In this document: positions 36,601 through 48,200 of the stretch, piece after piece
Layout of the letters: every line of letters begins with the position of its first letter
Position numbering within the stretch: position 1 is the first letter of the stretch
Origin: Echinostoma caproni
Taxonomy: Eukaryota; Platyhelminthes; Trematoda; Plagiorchiida; Echinostomatidae
NCBI GenBank assembly: GCA_900618425.1
Contig: UZAN01039541.1
Coordinates: 30,191-94,190, forward strand
DNA length: 64,000 bases
Reading direction: 5' to 3'
The notes under the pieces: generated by a model
What the model was told of the DNA's origin: nothing
Seen by the model: only the letters and a program-made list of their open reading frames with translations
Database searches by the model: none
Program-made: the position numbers and the translations under genes

Positions 36601-39600
36601 TGCCTTCACAACGGTTTCCGGTCGACTGGAAAGTTTATGCTTCAATTATTTTTAGGACCAACGGCACGCACACAGAGATTGACGACAAAATCGGGCACAT
36701 AATTATTTATTCAGTACTTCTTCAGCCAAGGAGCACAATCGTACCTGGCAAATAATTTCTCAGAACAAAATGCCATCATGGTTTGAATTCAGAAGGAATC
36801 GTGACGGAAGGTACACATGCTATCGAACACGATAACTGGTTAACGAATGTGGTACTTATATCATTTTAGTTATGCACCGTTAGATTGAGAATAGTGAATG
36901 CACAAAAACAAAGTGCAACTATTTGTTTTAAAAATCATTATTATTAAGGACACTGTTGATTATTGTGTACCTGCTTTAATTACATCAATTATAAAATAGC
37001 GCCACGGAATCTTGCAAAACCTGTTGTTCATTGCCAATTGTTATACGACCACTAAGTAAATGACAAAACATTTTAAGGTTCGGAATTAAACCAACAAGAA
37101 AAAATGCCTCGAAAAAACTTTGTCGTTGAAGTGTAAGTAAAAAGTTACACCGTTTTATCCATGATCTTATACGCGATAAATAAAATTACAAATGAAATGT
37201 GCGCAGCACAAAAAAGTGGATCTGTTTTGAAGTTTATTAAAACAATCAGGTTTCCAAGAAAATCTTTGACCAGAAATTAAAAGGGTATCTTCGCATTAGG
37301 TAATAAAACTGAAAAATTTGCTGCAAATTCATTCTAGGTTTTTAAACGTTTAAAGACATCATGAATAAAGTGCATCTTTCGCCCAATTTGCTACAAATCG
37401 GGTGCCCAGTTACAGTATATAACTGAACAAGTAATTGATGCTTTCTTCGGACGTGTTTTGTTTTTCTTTTTTTCGTTGTTCCTTCGTACCAAAATATGTT
37501 AACAGCTGCTGACCGATATCAAATGCGAACAGCTTCTCGAGTAATCTTCTGTTTCATTTGTAGCAATAAAGAAACTGTTTTTGCATTGGAAACTGTCTAG
37601 TGGGCTTTGTTAGAGTTTTGCTAATCCTGGTTTTAGGATACGAAACTTGATCTAAGTAAATAGGGCAGCAAGCAAACCTTGCTCTTCATCACTTGTTTTT
37701 TAAGATGACAGGTTTCTGTGAATGTATGAAATGCTATTTTTGTGTAATGATCAGGTGTGCGAGATTTGATTGGCTGGTTTCGACAGACGTTCTAAAATGA
37801 TCCCTGCTGAAAAAGTACGTGTACTTCTCATAAGCCGGTGAATGATCTCTTCCTACCGTCATCAGTTACATTTTCGTGGTTATGTTCCATAAGTTATCCA
37901 GAAAGAACTATCAGGCAGATATTGCGATGAATGACTGAGGTGATCCAGTGATTTAGAAAACGGATACAAGAAAAAGGATTTCAGATGAAGCGATTGGACA
38001 CCACTCAGAAAGGAGCCATCAGACAGAGGAGGCAACGTTTAGAGTGCTTTATGATGTACAATCAACCCCCTGAAAGCTCTCTTTCAGTTAAGGGGATAGG
38101 TATTCGCCTGAAAGATCTATCTCTTTATTTTTGCAATAACTCCCCTTTTGGTCACTTTGAAAAGCTTCCCCTCCACTGAAACCAGTCGACCCAAACTATC
38201 GTGATCTCGGTGTACTCCGATATCACATACCTTAAATGAAAGTGCTCAATAAATATATTTTCAAAGCTCACCACAACAATCGCTGGCCCATGATTTTCAA
38301 ACCACTCATTAAAACACTACGACCAAATGATCGCAATCTTCAGCTAAAATTGTTTACATCTCTAAACGCTGTTCATAAGGGAGTTATTTGGTGAATGAAC
38401 TCAACGGAAGCAAGCTATTTTTCTCTGGTTTATTAGTGTCGCAGTACGAGAGACCAACCATGGTGGATGTATTAAAAGGACGATTTAAGAAAAAATATTA
38501 ACGCATTAAAATACACGTACGGCCTCAAAATTAGTCCCCTGCAGACTATGCCGTATCGGATGCATGACCACTTCCGGATCTCGGAGAATATTTGGCAAAT
38601 CAAAAGACCACTAGATCACCCCTCAGGCGAAATCACTGTTGACCTGAATAATAGGTTGATGAGGTCAGCTTTGCGCCTATAATCGCATGACTAGCCCGGA
38701 GTAGGAGATCAGATTAAACTGCACGGTTAACTGAACAGGAGAAAAACATTTCTGAGAGAAAGAATTGCTTTTTTCATGCATCGTGAAAAGATTTACATGA
38801 TGAACGAGATTTAAATAGCTTGACACACAAAGGCCCTCATATGGTAGAATACTTACAAATAATAATAACCGGAGGATTAACATTCTGTTAAATGTAGCTT
38901 CGGAGATCACACTAAATTCTATATCTTCTATCGTTAATGTGAGCATATTGTCACGTGGCCATCAAACGGTTTCATTTATCACTAAGCAATTTAACACCTT
39001 TAAAACAAAAGAATTTTGAAATGCGCAAGCCCAGATTATTAAAGGGAAAAGCTCACGGAACAATGACGGACTTGTGAGAAGTGAAATTGCTATAAGAAGT
39101 AGTTTGATGTTCACACATTGTTCATTCAACGTTTGCATAAAAAATGACACAAGTCAAACATAACCGCCAATGGTGCACACGAAGACATTGTTAATATTCG
39201 TTTCCAAGAAACTTTTCTTACTGGATCGATTGATGGAAACCTTTTTGCTTAAACAGCTCTGGACGACCTCTTGTTATTTTGAAGTATCTGCGTGGTTCTT
39301 TGTTATTAGCTGTCGAGGTAAGCTCAACGGCTAATAAACGATGCTTTTGGTGATTTTCTAAATGCCGCAAGGGAATCGGTCACTTACGAATTCAATATCT
39401 TCAAAATATTTCAATACAACTGTGCCTTAATTATCGAATTTGCGGTCCCTTCACACTGTATTCTGTGAAAAACTAAAATAGTTTTATGAAGGTAGATACT
39501 TCTAACTAAGAATCTCGATATGTGAAGGTACAGTATAATCAAAATTCATGGTTCTTTCCCATCCTGAACCACCGATGGCGGCTATCTTTTAGCAGATCAG

Positions 39601-42600
39601 GTATAAACAATCATATTTTATCTATTCATACTCATAATTTAGAGGTTGTGCAGGTTACAGCCAATTTGAGGTATAATATCTCGCTGGAAATACACCCCAC
39701 TGCTAGATTCTTCATTGTAGCCGAGAAATTACGGTCGGTCGCCACCGTTGGGACCCAGTGATTCATGGTATCAATACCAATAATCAATCGAACAACTTTT
39801 TGATTATCTCCGGCTGCTTATCATTGCTTTGGATACGGTGATGTTGTACTTAGTTGATACTAAACCATGTTGTTTATACAACATTGATCTGGGAATGTTG
39901 ATGTTTTGAGACATTGAAATGCGTTCTAGCTAACCCGATTAAGTCTCCTTTCACTCCAGACGACGAGGTAAAAGAAAAGTACTCCTAAAAAGTCTCAATA
40001 TGAACGACGCATTCAAATCAATATGCATGTCGTAATTTTAACCGATAATGACAAACAATAAACACATGATAAATCACCGAATCATCACAGTTAGGTCACC
40101 ACAGGCAAAAATGTAACGGTGTTAGGATTTTAGTGGATTGATTGTGCTATGTACCGTACGTTATCTTCTTCCACCAATGTAGTGGTCTTGTGATACATCA
40201 GTTACTGACACATGTTTATCAAGGCATCTGACACCGTATGAGCAAAGCAGTTATCTGGAAAATTTACTCACAAAGATCTGGAAGGACAGTTAAACAAGGA
40301 CAAACAGAAGTTCCGTACACTAAATTCATTAGTCTATTCAAATAATTTATCTAGTACACCTCAACCGAAACCAAACAGATGACGGTCAGAAGTTTTTCGC
40401 TTAGGTTTACAACAAGCCATATATTGAATGCACGTGATATTTGGTTTGAATAATTTTTAATTTTACTCTTTGATACGAGGAGACTTCAAATGTGAAGCTG
40501 ATGACTGACAACCGACTGATCAATATCAACTGGGCTTTATCTCAGTGCGTTGACTATGAAGGAATTATTATCGGTCCTCAGTATATGCAACTGCGTCTGA
40601 CTTATGAAATTCTATAACTGGCATTTTTATTCGATTAATATGAGTAATCAGAACCGGTTAGCTTTATATTGGGGAAGATCTTAGCTGGTGCAATTAAGCA
40701 AATAGTGTTACTAATGATACACATATACCTACTGTGTTAGACAGCCTTTAGCTATTTACGTACCACTTATTTCACCTAAAATGTATTGACTATTCTTCAG
40801 TAGTTTAGTGAAAATTCTATTTTACAAATTAGTGATGGGCGATCGTATCGAATGATGATGGTTCATCGGTTCTATCCCAATAAGTCTTTTCAAGAAAGGT
40901 TGTTTGGCATTTGCTTCTAATCCTCTGTGTGCTTGAAATATTCACATGGAAGCGCCCAAATTAACTCACACCACTTTTAACGTTTATTCATTCGCGCAAA
41001 ACGGGAAAATCTGTGTTGTTATGGATTTGAATCAACAGCTTGGATTGAGAACGAAATTTGTAATTGACGGTGTACATAATAAAAATATCGAAGTCCTCCA
41101 TTACACCTATAACAAGTACTATTCTCTTATGTTAGATACCTGTGTACGGAAACAGACCAGTGGTTGCGCACATGGTCATAAAATATGCTTTACAAAAGGC
41201 ACCAAACGGTTATAAATTTTAGCGACTTACATCTTCAAATTTTTGGCTCATAAGAGAAAAAGCCACAAAAATCTGTTCCGTCGTGCCAGTTACCGTTACA
41301 ATGCGTTCCGGACTGGATCCATCCGATATGTTTATTCGCGCCCCGCTCTGCGTTCGACATATTGCGGATTGGAAAAAACATAGTCAAGTTGGGAATTACA
41401 AACAATATTCCGGACATAAAATTGTTCTATAATTCTTTTTGAAGAATACAGTTGCATAAACACTGCATTTAGGAGTTCAGGTTTTGCCCAAGCCTTTAGA
41501 AAACATTCCTCCGTACACCTGGGCGTCATGTGCCTTCGTGCAACGCTTACAACCAAATGGATTACGCAGTTTTCTCCTCAAACATGACTTTGTTTGCAGT
41601 ATTCAAGAGTTTCTAAATGATAGTACTCCGCAATTAATTCTATTATTTCTTATTGCATTGTTTTTCCGATCTTCATTGGTAATGTCTTTTACAATCTACA
41701 AATAGAAAACCTACGTCTCTTCCACAATATGAATTTGTACAGTTTATTAGGAAACAGAATAAAAGGACTCAAGCTAAAGTTTTGGTGTTATTGAATAAGC
41801 CCGTTTAACTTTTCGTCAGTCGTTTGACAGTGAGTATGTTCCTCCTGTGAGTTCGGTTATCAGATCCACTCTCTCCCAGATAGGAAACGCAATTCATTTG
41901 CGACGAAGCACTAAATAGCTGTTCCGTCCTTGTTGGGACTGTTTGTTGGTGCAAAGTTTGCGTTCCGTTGTAAATAAACTAAATTTCGAATTCGAAAAAT
42001 TAACAGAACCTAAAGCACGGGCATGGCATGAGCAGTTTCAGGTTTCAAGTGAAACGTACAGTCATTTGAACCAGAAAGTCACATTGTTGAAGCATTGAAC
42101 CACTCGCTCGAAGTGTTGTTGGTCGTCAACTGTGTTGTTGAATGAGTGGTAAGTACCAACCTTCAACCCGAATGTTGGTGGGCCGATTAGCGGTAGAGTG
42201 CACAAAAATTATTCACTGCTGATGACACGGTTTGTTGTCCGGAGCTGTTTTACAAACAACGAAGCCGAATCCCCAATGGCAAATAAGCAGTTTCAATTTC
42301 ATAAGTCATTGCTCACACTTTCATAAGCTCTTTCAAAATATCAGAACACAAAATAATAATAATCAGTGATCTCTATTTTAGTTTAGATTATTAATTTAAC
42401 TGCCCTTAAGCTGGTAGTGCAATATTAAAACAAATGCCGTCTGTCTGTTGTTCAAGGCCTCCACAAGTTGCGTTAAATAAGACGAATGGACAACTCACTT
42501 CCTCTCGATATTTCTTTACATTCTCTCCGCGCTGAAAAATTAGAAAACATGAAATTATGAGAACATGAATACTGTGCGGAAAACACTTTATGAAGTTATT

Positions 42601-45220
42601 TTGTTTCAAAACCCAAAATCGCGGTTTCACTCTGACTAACTGTATTCATCCCTTCCAGGTTCCAGCACTCTCTAATAACTGAGAGGATAAATAACTTGGA
42701 CTTAAATTGAGAAACAGACTTTATCTGAGTTAAGCACAACTGCTTGGATAGTCCTGTTTCTAAAGTCTCTCCCAGATCAGTAACTCGAATCTCAGGGTTA
42801 ATGAACTATTTAACTTTGTCGCTTAAATAGCTACGGTCGTTCTTCCGTATCGAATTCCCTGTTGAATATATTCATAAAACAGTGGGGAACACATCATTTT
42901 CAGTGATTGCATACATTCCTGGAGTACAAATAACCAGTCTACTTTTCATGAATAAGATGACGAAACTATGAGAGCACGCACACTGAAAGCGCTATCCGGA
43001 GCAACGAAGGGAATGGGTGTGGAAGGGCAACACATAATGCAAGAGGTATGTCAACTCCAAACTGAGGGTGGAAGGTAGTGAAACACAATATATTCCGAAA
43101 GTAATATGCATGCGCACTTATAGATTTCAAATGACCAAGGTGTTCGGTTAATGGATTTGATGTAATTCATTATCGTATACATGTATGTCTGATCTGGTTA
43201 TTTTTGCTAGACACATCGTAGCTTTCATGAAGTGACAACGAATGTTCCCGATTTCTTTAGTAAAAATTAGTCCGGGAAACGTAAAAACAAAACCAGGTAT
43301 TGTTTGAAAAAGCAAATGTTAAGCGGTGGGAAGCGTGCTCTGAGGATCGGTAAACGTCACTGGTGGACTTCTGGACACGGGTATGGGTACATCGAATAAC
43401 ACTTATAGTTTGGATTACTAATAGGTTTGAACGGGGTACTTTGTGGGTAAGGGAGTGAAGTACGTTTGGTAAGAACTTACAAAGCATAGTATTCTGAATG
43501 CAAAACAAGAAAGCCAGAGGAACAGACCTGAACAACGGGATCGTTCGTATTTCACGTTCTGTTGTCTAATCAAGATGATAGTGGATTCAAAATACCTCAA
43601 AATACCTTTTAGGAAAAAAGCCCAAGTACATGTTTATTTTTATCATATTTCACTGAAAGTTTTCAAAGCGGGAGGCTATTGTGAAAGACAAATTCTAACA
43701 CTGAAATTTGTCTTGCGTACGTAAATGGCATTCGTACAATAGTTTTCTCGAGTAGATCTTGAACGATTTCAGATCATTTTACATTGCACCTTCAAGATAT
43801 AAAATTGATTTGATTCAAAATTACCGTAATGTGTCTGAGATAATAAGGTTAGGCCGTTCTTCCATACTATATATTATTTGCAGAAATATGACTTACCTTT
43901 CCGATTATACTTCCCACTTCCTGAAAAAGAAAAAGCGCTGTCATGAAAGTCAATGTTCAATTTTACATTGTTCTTTATCGGTAAATATTGTAGGACATTT
44001 TCTAATGCACTGGATCAAAACACGGCATTACATGTTAGCCGACGGTTTTCCTTCCACTTCGCAACAGTTGATTTTATTGTTTGTCAAAGCGAAGCTATTA
44101 CTTACGTTTTGTTCTAGAAAGTCGGTCTATGCATTTCTTGTTTTCTGATTTCGGAATAACTGAACAATGCGTATTGACATTCCCGTTAGGACAATACCAA
44201 GTTTTGAATCGGTTCCACATTACCACAGTCACATTGGCGATGGAGTTCAGAAAAAGCGCTTCCCATAGCTATTTTATCGTTGAAATATATTCAAATAATA
44301 TGTTGCTTTCTCTCGGTCCAGTTTTATAGCTCGTGTTTATTCCTAAGGCGGGAAAGATTATGCTAAATATCAAGGATCGTAACACAATAGGTTTCTTTGC
44401 TTCACATTCTATTCTTACGTTTACTGAAGTGACGAACGAAGGTCATATGCAGGTACGGCACGCACACAAGCAAATCGAAGCTGTTTTAGACCCCACCTCA
44501 GGATTAAAGTTTTTTAAGAAGCTAGCGCGCACTTAAAAATGAGTGCATCGGTCGAAGGAATGCTACGTAAAATTGAGATCCATTCTGTTTTAGAAAGATC
44601 CAACTTACTTTGCCGGACATTAATAAACGGACAATGAGTATTATCGTGTTTTGATGTGGAAATTGGCTTTCGGACGTCGATGTGCTGTGTTTAATCGATA
44701 ACTGATCCTCCGACATAGTACCGGACTCACACTGACCCTCGCCACTGGCCGTGTTACGCCCGAGTCCACTGTTTTCTCCCAGGGGAACTGTCTCCGCACT
44801 CGGTGTTTGCACCCTCGAGGCTGGAGTTGGCAGCAAACACGCCCTTGTCGATTGTCCATTGGTCACCGGTATTTGGTAAGGTGACGATCGAAACGATGTG
44901 TATGGATTTATCAGTGCATGTAATGTCGGATGAATAAATCGGAAGGGATCGTTTGCGCTGTTTGTCGTTGTAAAATATGCATTGGGTAACGAAGCTGACT
45001 GAAAGTAGGGCGTATGCTGTTGTGGTGGTGGTGGAGGAGGTGTGACAGAGGGCACAATCAGGCTTGTAGATGCCTCGGAAGAATTTACAAGACTCATTTG
45101 TTTAGATTGGGGAATGTTGACCGTCTGAAAACTGGGGAATGCCTGCAGACCGATTGTTCCGTTTGATAAATCAGTGACTGGTTGTGCAGGGTAGGCTGTC
45201 ACCACGCTGGTAAACGCCAT
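27307..45220 (-). CDS. PCBP: Poly(rC)-binding protein (PCBP/hnRNP E family), three KH domains, ten coding exons
   Basis: Seen: ten minus-strand exons join in frame (45220-44609, 43920-43897, 42531-42499, 41347-41231, 36350-36213, 34608-34480, 33769-33635, 32961-32694, 29107-28426, 27682-27307) into about 837 residues. KH1 is ~191-262 (GKRG loop 211-214), KH2 ~279-351 (GKGG 297-300), KH3 ~646-712 (GRGG 663-666). Diagnostic PCBP stretches are EVGSIIGK, SGARINIS, VPATQCGSIIGKGG, IPYRPK and NDLIGCIIGRGG. Family knowledge: PCBPs bind C-rich single-stranded RNA/DNA and act in mRNA stability, translation and splicing in nucleus and cytoplasm. Odd: a ~190-residue N-terminal extension (Pro run at 61-66), a ~290-residue KH2-KH3 linker and a long tail; human PCBPs are ~350 residues. 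The start at 45220 has G at -3 and +4, but the frame stays open back to a splice acceptor, so an upstream start is possible. The exon 9/10 junction is the least certain. Confidence 0.93.
28426..29107 (-). CDS. PCBP: PCBP coding exon 9: linker and KH3
   Basis: 682 nt entered in phase 1 (completes an Asp codon) after acceptor TTTTTCGCAG. It codes a Pro/Asn/Leu-rich linker, then KH3: IVLSNDLIGCIIGRGG, VNEIRNISKAQVKIS, DRKVTLSGSP, AHFLII. The donor AACAG/GTAAAT leaves phase 2. If this intron is retained, an in-frame TAA closes the protein immediately after KH3. Confidence 0.92.
29108..32693 (-). other. Long PCBP intron (linker exons 8 to 9), no other feature recognised
   Basis: 3,586 bases, AT-rich, with only short ORFs on both strands and no recognisable exon or repeat family. 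Confidence 0.6.
32694..32961 (-). CDS. PCBP: PCBP coding exon 8: linker
   Basis: 268 nt, 89 codons plus one base, beginning NNPEHAYATC and ending VGDLLA. The linker is rich in Pro, Ser, Thr, Asn and Gly. Acceptor is CATAAATAG, a weaker site than the others; donor is GCAG/GTTTGT, phase 1, matching the next exon. Confidence 0.85.
33342..33540 (+). mobile_element. tRNA-headed SINE with hammerhead-like module, copy 3 (PCBP intron, antisense)
   Basis: The head contains GGGTTTGAAGTCCCG, a B-box-like stretch, then GGGACACAAAAAGTACGCAC leading into the hammerhead module at 33455-33499, as in copy 1. It sits in the intron between PCBP exons 7 and 8, opposite strand to the gene. Confidence 0.65.
33455..33499 (+). 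ncRNA. Hammerhead-ribozyme-like motif (variant core)
   Basis: Stem I: GCACTG (33455-33460) with CAGTGC (33494-33499). Core: CAGACGA (CTGANGA expected). Stem II: GTCC/GGAC, loop CAAACA. GAAAC is intact at 33482-33486. Stem III: ACAG/CTGT, no loop. Cleavage triplet GTC 33491-33493. Stem II and loop are near-identical to the schistosome Sm-alpha hammerhead (GTCCCAAATAGGAC, from memory). The only core departure is U4 to A. Confidence 0.8.
33635..33769 (-). CDS. PCBP: PCBP coding exon 7: start of the KH2-KH3 linker
   Basis: 45 codons starting SPAKGPVIPYRPK, which matches the conserved post-KH2 segment of PCBPs (SPPKGVTIPYRPK in PCBP2, from memory), then linker rich in Met, Pro, His and Tyr. Acceptor GATTCCAG, donor GTATGT, phase 0. 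Confidence 0.9.
34480..34608 (-). CDS. PCBP: PCBP coding exon 6: second half of KH2
   Basis: 43 codons from LTGASIQVASEALPTSTERT to CDIFIE, the end of KH2. Acceptor TTAATATTCAG, donor GTAAGT, phase 0. An alternative AG seven bases into the exon would shift the frame and is not favoured. Confidence 0.93.
34858..35150 (-). mobile_element. 5'-truncated CR1-like retrotransposon 3' end in a PCBP intron
   Basis: On the minus strand the reading PLRGHPLKVKT, then (after a frame change) VWNSVPSDVV, a stop, APTVELFRSQIDK and LTFRYP matches the conserved C-terminal end of CR1/Jockey-type reverse-transcriptase ORFs (RGHSLKL ... WNALP ... FKNRLD). It is followed by a TTA-repeat tail at about 34880-34858. 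It lies in the intron between PCBP exons 5 and 6, same strand as the gene. Confidence 0.75.
36213..36350 (-). CDS. PCBP: PCBP coding exon 5: first half of KH2
   Basis: 46 codons: a short KH1-KH2 spacer, then PPVTLRLLVPATQCGSIIGK and GGSRIKDVRE, the KH2 core with the GKGG loop. Acceptor CTATTCACAG, donor GTAAGT, phase 0. Confidence 0.94.
36351..41230 (-). other. Long PCBP intron (KH1 to KH2), no other feature recognised
   Basis: 4,880 bases between coding exons 4 and 5. AT-rich, only short ORFs with no recognisable product. A GC-richer patch at about 38510-38700 could be an old repeat, but I cannot place it in a family. Confidence 0.6.
41231..41347 (-). CDS. PCBP: PCBP coding exon 4: second half of KH1
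   Basis: 39 codons beginning SGARINISDGSSPERIVTV and ending KFED, matching the KH1 beta2-beta3-alpha3 region of PCBPs. The acceptor ends GAACGCAG and the donor is GTAAGT; phase 0 on both sides. The next intron (36351-41230) is the longest of the gene. Confidence 0.93.
41868..41960 (-). mobile_element. Ribozyme-SINE copy 4, degenerate (PCBP intron, sense)
   Basis: On the minus strand: TTTGCACCAA, GTCCCAACAAGGAC (stem II intact), GGAACAGCT, TTAGTGCTTC. Order and spacing match copies 1 and 3, but the CTGANGA core and the cleavage triplet are lost. Located in the intron between PCBP exons 3 and 4. Confidence 0.55.
42115..42260 (+). mobile_element. Possible ribozyme-SINE copy 5, decayed
   Basis: GAGTGGTAAGTACC, then GTGCACAAAAATTATTCACT leading to an intact CTGATGA at 42219-42225 follow the same order as copy 3. 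The 3' half (stem II, GAAAC, GTC, stem I return) is not recognisable. Same PCBP intron as copy 4. Confidence 0.35.
42499..42531 (-). CDS. PCBP: PCBP coding exon 3: 33-nt micro-exon (RGENVKKYREE)
   Basis: Eleven codons complete the GKRG loop and the following helix of KH1. Acceptor is TAATTTTTCAG, donor is GTGAGT, both phase 0. The intron before it splits the GXXG loop between Lys212 and Arg213. Confidence 0.93.
43897..43920 (-). CDS. PCBP: PCBP coding exon 2: 24-nt micro-exon (EVGSIIGK)
   Basis: Eight codons, EVGSIIGK, lie between a strong acceptor (TTTTTCAG) and a GTAAGT donor, phase 0 on both sides. The peptide is the KH1 segment leading into the GXXG nucleic-acid-binding loop, essentially identical to vertebrate PCBPs. 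From memory, human PCBP2 also has a 24-nt exon here. It is too short for ORF finders and was located by the missing KH1 segment. Confidence 0.93.
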
Positions 45221-45244
45221 ATCTCGCCAGAACGTTGAAACACT
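44609..45244 (-). CDS. PCBP: PCBP coding exon 1: N-terminal extension and first strand of KH1
   Basis: The exon begins after a pyrimidine-rich acceptor (TTTTTATTCCAG, CAG at 45247-45245), has 24 nt before the ATG at 45220, and codes 204 residues to a GTAAGT donor at 44608, phase 0. Residues 1-190 are low-complexity, rich in Ser/Thr/Pro/Gln with six prolines at 61-66; residues 191-204 (IILIVRLLMSGK) match the KH1 start of PCBPs. The acceptor directly upstream means a further 5' exon exists. Confidence 0.88.
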
Positions 45245-45247
45245 CTG

Positions 45248-48200
45248 GAATAAAAATGCAAATGTACTTCAAGTGTCTGTTCACAGTTGCGCTTTGTTAT
45301 AATGTGTGCAGATGCAGAAGGGGCTTATGTGTGAATATACCACTTTCCACCAAATTTCAATATATCTAACACTATATTTATATCGACTAGGTAGAAATTT
45401 AGGAAGAAATGATAGAGTACGTTTCTCATAGCTAAGTTTATATTGGTTATTATTAGTAGGTTTTGTGGAGAAGACGAGACACAATAAAAACACCATCTTG
45501 TCATTGTATACTGACTTGGAAACTTTACAGATTGCTAATACGCATACTAGTAATAATGAACCATCAATTTATCACAATTTCACTCACAATAAACAGTGTG
45601 CCTAGGTTCATTTTGCAAAGTGTACTCTAAATACAAATTTATAACGGCAGCGATGGGAAAGACGCTTAAAAAAGAACGCATTCTCACTACAAACTGCACA
45701 TACAGATTATTTATAATTCATTTATTTGGGACCATACATGTATGGACTAAAACCTCAGCACCTCGGGCGTTGTGTTGGAACCTCAGAGCCACTCGCATCT
45801 TTTTGATCATTTGAGTCCCCTGTTTAAAAATTCACGGGACGAACCTTCTTCATGAAGAAAGTTAAGCATATCATTACAATCCTACAATTTTGAATTTTTA
45901 AGCAGAATCCACGTTGAACTCGACTGCTTCAACATTTTCGACAGAGATAAAAAGTACTCGCACCAATGTGAGTCAGACTGTATCCTTTTGATTGATACTA
46001 ATCCACACAACTGGGTACTTTGCATACACTGAAAGTCTAGGACAGGATATACTCCAATTTTAAAATAGGAAATAGTGAAGTACACAAAAAACGTTCCCTG
46101 ATTACATAGAGTGAAATGCACAAACTCAAGGTCATGTTGATTTAGCACCACCTTTCGCCAAACAAAAAAAAAACGTTTAAAACTGCGGTTGAAAGTTATC
46201 TCTACCTTTTAGCATTTCATGATATGCTACTCAAAGAGGTTGATCAGTTTGTGTCAATTTTAGCATTCAATGTTTCCCTCAAGCAGTTTAAGTCATTGTG
46301 TTGGCGATGATTGTGGCCTAGAGCTCCCATAAACTACAGCAGATCGATAAATGACTGCCTCCTTAAACCATTTTAGGTTTTCCGAAAAATAATTAGTAGA
46401 CACTTTTAAGAAGCACAATGAATTAAATACACGGGAGAAAATAAAGCAAAAGACCGAAGCAAAAATTCAAACCGTGGACCAACATCAAATGAATTTTACC
46501 GCAAAAACAAACATGACTAATAAATTTGACTCGAATCATTCTGTTCGGGACAAGGTTGTAAAACATTGTTTTCAACTTTCATGACCTGGACAATGACAAC
46601 CGTCCCTTGCCCCCGGTCCCCATGTCCCCGGCGAAAATAATGACCAAACTCACTCGAATATAGATCGAACCACAACGCATGACTAAAATAGGCGCACGCT
46701 TACACAACGAGTACAAAAGCGTTAGACCGCAGGCTCCCAAATTGTTGCCTAAACTTACTCCCCATCCCTTTAACCTTGTCCAAAAATGACACATTTAATA
46801 GTCAGCAGTTACCGGGCAGTAAATTTCCTAAGCACACATGATCAACAGGGTAAGAAGTAAACCGAGCTATTCATCAAAGTTACAGCATTGTTCCGTCCCG
46901 CCTCTCCCCGACTGTAGAGGTGGTGAAAATAGTTCGGTCGATGATGAACATCACTTGAACCCGAATCGCTGCGTGTTGTATAACTAACTCCTTGAAGAGA
47001 ATCAACGCCATCTAGATAAAAGAAATAGGTCTTTCGTGTATCGCACTATGAAAAGAATGGTCAGTCGATCTTTCCAAACTGGATCTATTTTGCTTATACA
47101 TTCAATTTTTTCCGCACAACCTGTGTACAATACCTCAATTCAACCTAGCAAATCGTCAGTTTCATGCAGGGAAAGATTATGTACAGTGTACACTCACACA
47201 ACTGTAGCCTTCTCCAATATAATAAAGGGAAAATAATGGAATTTCTATTTGGTTTTTGTTGATCCAGTTAAGAGAACAGATTAAGGCCCATTCAGCCATC
47301 AGAGAAGAATGTAGCTTTCCGATTGATGTACATGAATTGTGTATACGCTTTCCCTAACAATTATGCGGGCTCTGTTTACGGTAACGAACCAAATGGAATG
47401 GTAAGGCTGGTCACGAAAACTACCGTTCCACCCCCCTCGTAATGCAAAAGTTTTGGATCAAATCAGAAACCTAGAAGTTTTATTTGAGTCCCATTATGCG
47501 AACGATTTATGGAATAAAACTCAAAAAGAAAACGTGACCAGGATTGGGGCCGTCTTGACCATCATCATCGTTGTTACCTCAAGTTACGTTTTTAATGAAA
47601 TGAGTCCTACTATGCTCACTTGTGGTCTCATAGAAATGAGCACGTCTCACACAACCAGCTTCTTACGCTGTGACCTGTCAAATATGAGTGATCGCTCCCT
47701 ATTTCACCGATTACATATTGTCAAAATTCTCTAAAGGAATTTTAGATTTTGTTCCAATTCAACTTTGTATACCATGTATCGGTGACCAGATTGTACTCTC
47801 CATCCAGGCTGTTACCGAAATTTTCTCAGGACCTTTGCTGTCCGGAAACCAGCACATATTAGATCCATTCCTCGTATCACGATGGAAGAGAACGTTTCAC
47901 TAGCAATTTGACGCACTACGATTCTTCCTGGACCTCTCAAGGTGTGGGTAGTTGATTTATCAATCATGTGTCTTTCTATGAAAGTAGTGAGTCACACTAT
48001 TTTATCACAGATGTTTAAAACTCCATAATGCCAGTATTATCATTTCGTCAATACATAACTTTTACCAAACATTTTGGGGATATCATCTTTGCTAACAATG
48101 TTCATACCGCCCTATCGTTTCCTTATCTTGGTCACCCTGTATCTAATTAGTTATGTGACTGTTCAAATAAAGCTACTTTTTGTTGTTATCAAATTTCGTT

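Noticed and set aside
46590..46990. GC-richer patch as another ribozyme-SINE copy
   Set aside because: Some tRNA-box-like and GGGACGGAAC-like words on the minus strand, but no paired stems and no core.
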